This document shows positions 43,768 through 44,239 of a stretch of 44,239 nt of DNA, in pieces; the stretch's first letter is position 1, and every line of letters starts with the position of its first letter. The notes below the pieces were generated by a model. It was not told the DNA's origin. It was given only the letters and a program-made list of their open reading frames with translations, and ran no database searches. The stretch is taken from NCBI RefSeq assembly GCF_001598275.1, contig NZ_BCYQ01000021.1:1-44239 (forward strand), read 5' to 3'. Both the position numbers and the translations under genes were made by a program. The stretch is from Moraxella oblonga NBRC 102422 (GTDB lineage: Bacteria > Pseudomonadota > Gammaproteobacteria > Pseudomonadales > Moraxellaceae).

Positions 43768-44235
43768 ATGACCCCTGCCATTACTTTATTAAAAAAATTA
43801 CAAGTGGATTTTAGTATTCACGAATACGACCACGACCCAAGCAATGTCAATTTTGGGCAAGAGGCGGTGGAAAAACTTGGCTTAACTGATGTGGAGGTTT
43901 TTAAAACCTTGCTTGCCACCGATGGTCAAAACTATTTTGTGGCGGTGTTGCCTGTGGCATATCAATTAAGTTTAAGTAAATTTGCCAAAGCGATGGGTGT
44001 TAAAAAACTAAGAATGGCGGATATGGCAAGTGCCGAGCGTGTTACAGGCTATTTGGTGGGCGGAATTAGTCCGATTGGGCAAAAGAAGAAACTTCCCACC
44101 GTGATAAGTCATACTGCCCAAACGCTTGATAAAATGTATGTCAGTGGCGGACGGCGTGGACTGGATGTGGGGTTGGTTCCTGACGAGCTGGCAAAGGTTT
44201 TGTCGGCACGGTTTTGTGATATAATAGATAACTAA
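43768..44235 (+). CDS. ybaK: Cys-tRNA(Pro) deacylase YbaK/EbsC type
   Basis: Editing enzyme that hydrolyses cysteine mis-attached to tRNA-Pro. The 155 residues from ATG 43768 show the YbaK pattern: the N-terminal ITLLKKLQVDFSIHEYDHDP, EVFKTLLATDGQNYFVAVLPV with the conserved catalytic lysine, AKAMGVKKLRMAD, and GYLVGGISPIGQKKKLP followed by VSGGRRGLDVGL. The length matches E. coli YbaK (159). The TTG at 43756 opens the frame but ATG 43768 gives the standard N-terminus. The gene is complete in the window, four bases from its end. Confidence 0.95.
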   Translation: MTPAITLLKKLQVDFSIHEYDHDPSNVNFGQEAVEKLGLTDVEVFKTLLATDGQNYFVAVLPVAYQLSLSKFAKAMGVKKLRMADMASAERVTGYLVGGISPIGQKKKLPTVISHTAQTLDKMYVSGGRRGLDVGLVPDELAKVLSARFCDIIDN

Positions 44236-44239
44236 TTTT

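Overview
The window looks like about 44 kb of chromosome from a low-GC gammaproteobacterium of the Moraxellaceae, most likely Moraxella. This rests on the gene content: a prmA / zinc-ribbon DUF3426 / fis / purH block, homodimeric aceE with a two-lipoyl-domain aceF, a haemoglobin-type TonB receptor, a lipoprotein cytochrome c' and aerobic hemF. It also rests on AT-rich intergenic DNA and many short tail-biting terminators. The genus is inferred, not proven. I see no prophage, CRISPR array, complete insertion sequence or rRNA operon. Mobile-type DNA is limited to small non-coding repeats.

Layout. 1-4.6 kb (+): uppP, rsmJ, a small membrane protein, ihfB, lapA-like, pyrF and rnd, tightly packed. 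4.6-8.3 kb (-): an anchored unknown protein, the yfaE ferredoxin, nrdB, and a split ThrE-type exporter. 8.4-14 kb (+): trmL, a lipoprotein, aceE-aceF. 14-17.4 kb (+): three related small exported proteins around a GDSL esterase, then a YghU-type GST and a small membrane protein. 17.4-22.5 kb (-): paired inverted repeats, an unknown gene, purH, fis, the DUF3426 gene and prmA. 22.6-26.7 kb (-): a truncated FAH-family pseudogene, a lipoprotein flanked by two ~100-bp direct repeats, and a TamA-like protein with a large insertion. 26.8-32.8 kb: a frameshifted MFS transporter, a secreted protein, a large lipoprotein lipase (+), queC (-), marC (+). 32.9-41 kb (-): tRNA-Leu(UAG), haemoglobin receptor, cytochrome c', a MITE-like element, hemF, a DegS-like protease, roxA. 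40.5-44.2 kb (+): prmB, an unknown gene, aroC, a small membrane protein, ybaK.

Functionally the window is dominated by housekeeping genes, with a clear excess of enzymes that modify the translation apparatus: RsmJ (16S rRNA), TrmL (tRNA), PrmA (L11), PrmB (L3), RoxA (L16) and YbaK (tRNA editing). RoxA and PrmB are divergent and share a strikingly symmetric promoter region. Envelope functions (UppP, TamA-like, DegS-like, several lipoproteins) and host haem use or nitrosative defence (haemoglobin receptor, cytochrome c', HemF) make up most of the rest.

The most unusual items are: (i) the family of three small exported G-x-W-x-C proteins built around a Tat-type lipoprotein esterase; (ii) a 257-bp TA-flanked MITE-like element inserted between the hemF stop codon and its terminator; (iii) the two-part symmetric roxA/prmB promoter; (iv) ~100-bp direct repeats bracketing a lipoprotein gene beside a decayed FAH gene; and (v) a ~125-residue insertion in the last POTRA domain of the TamA-like protein. 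No sequence search was possible, so all names come from motif recognition.
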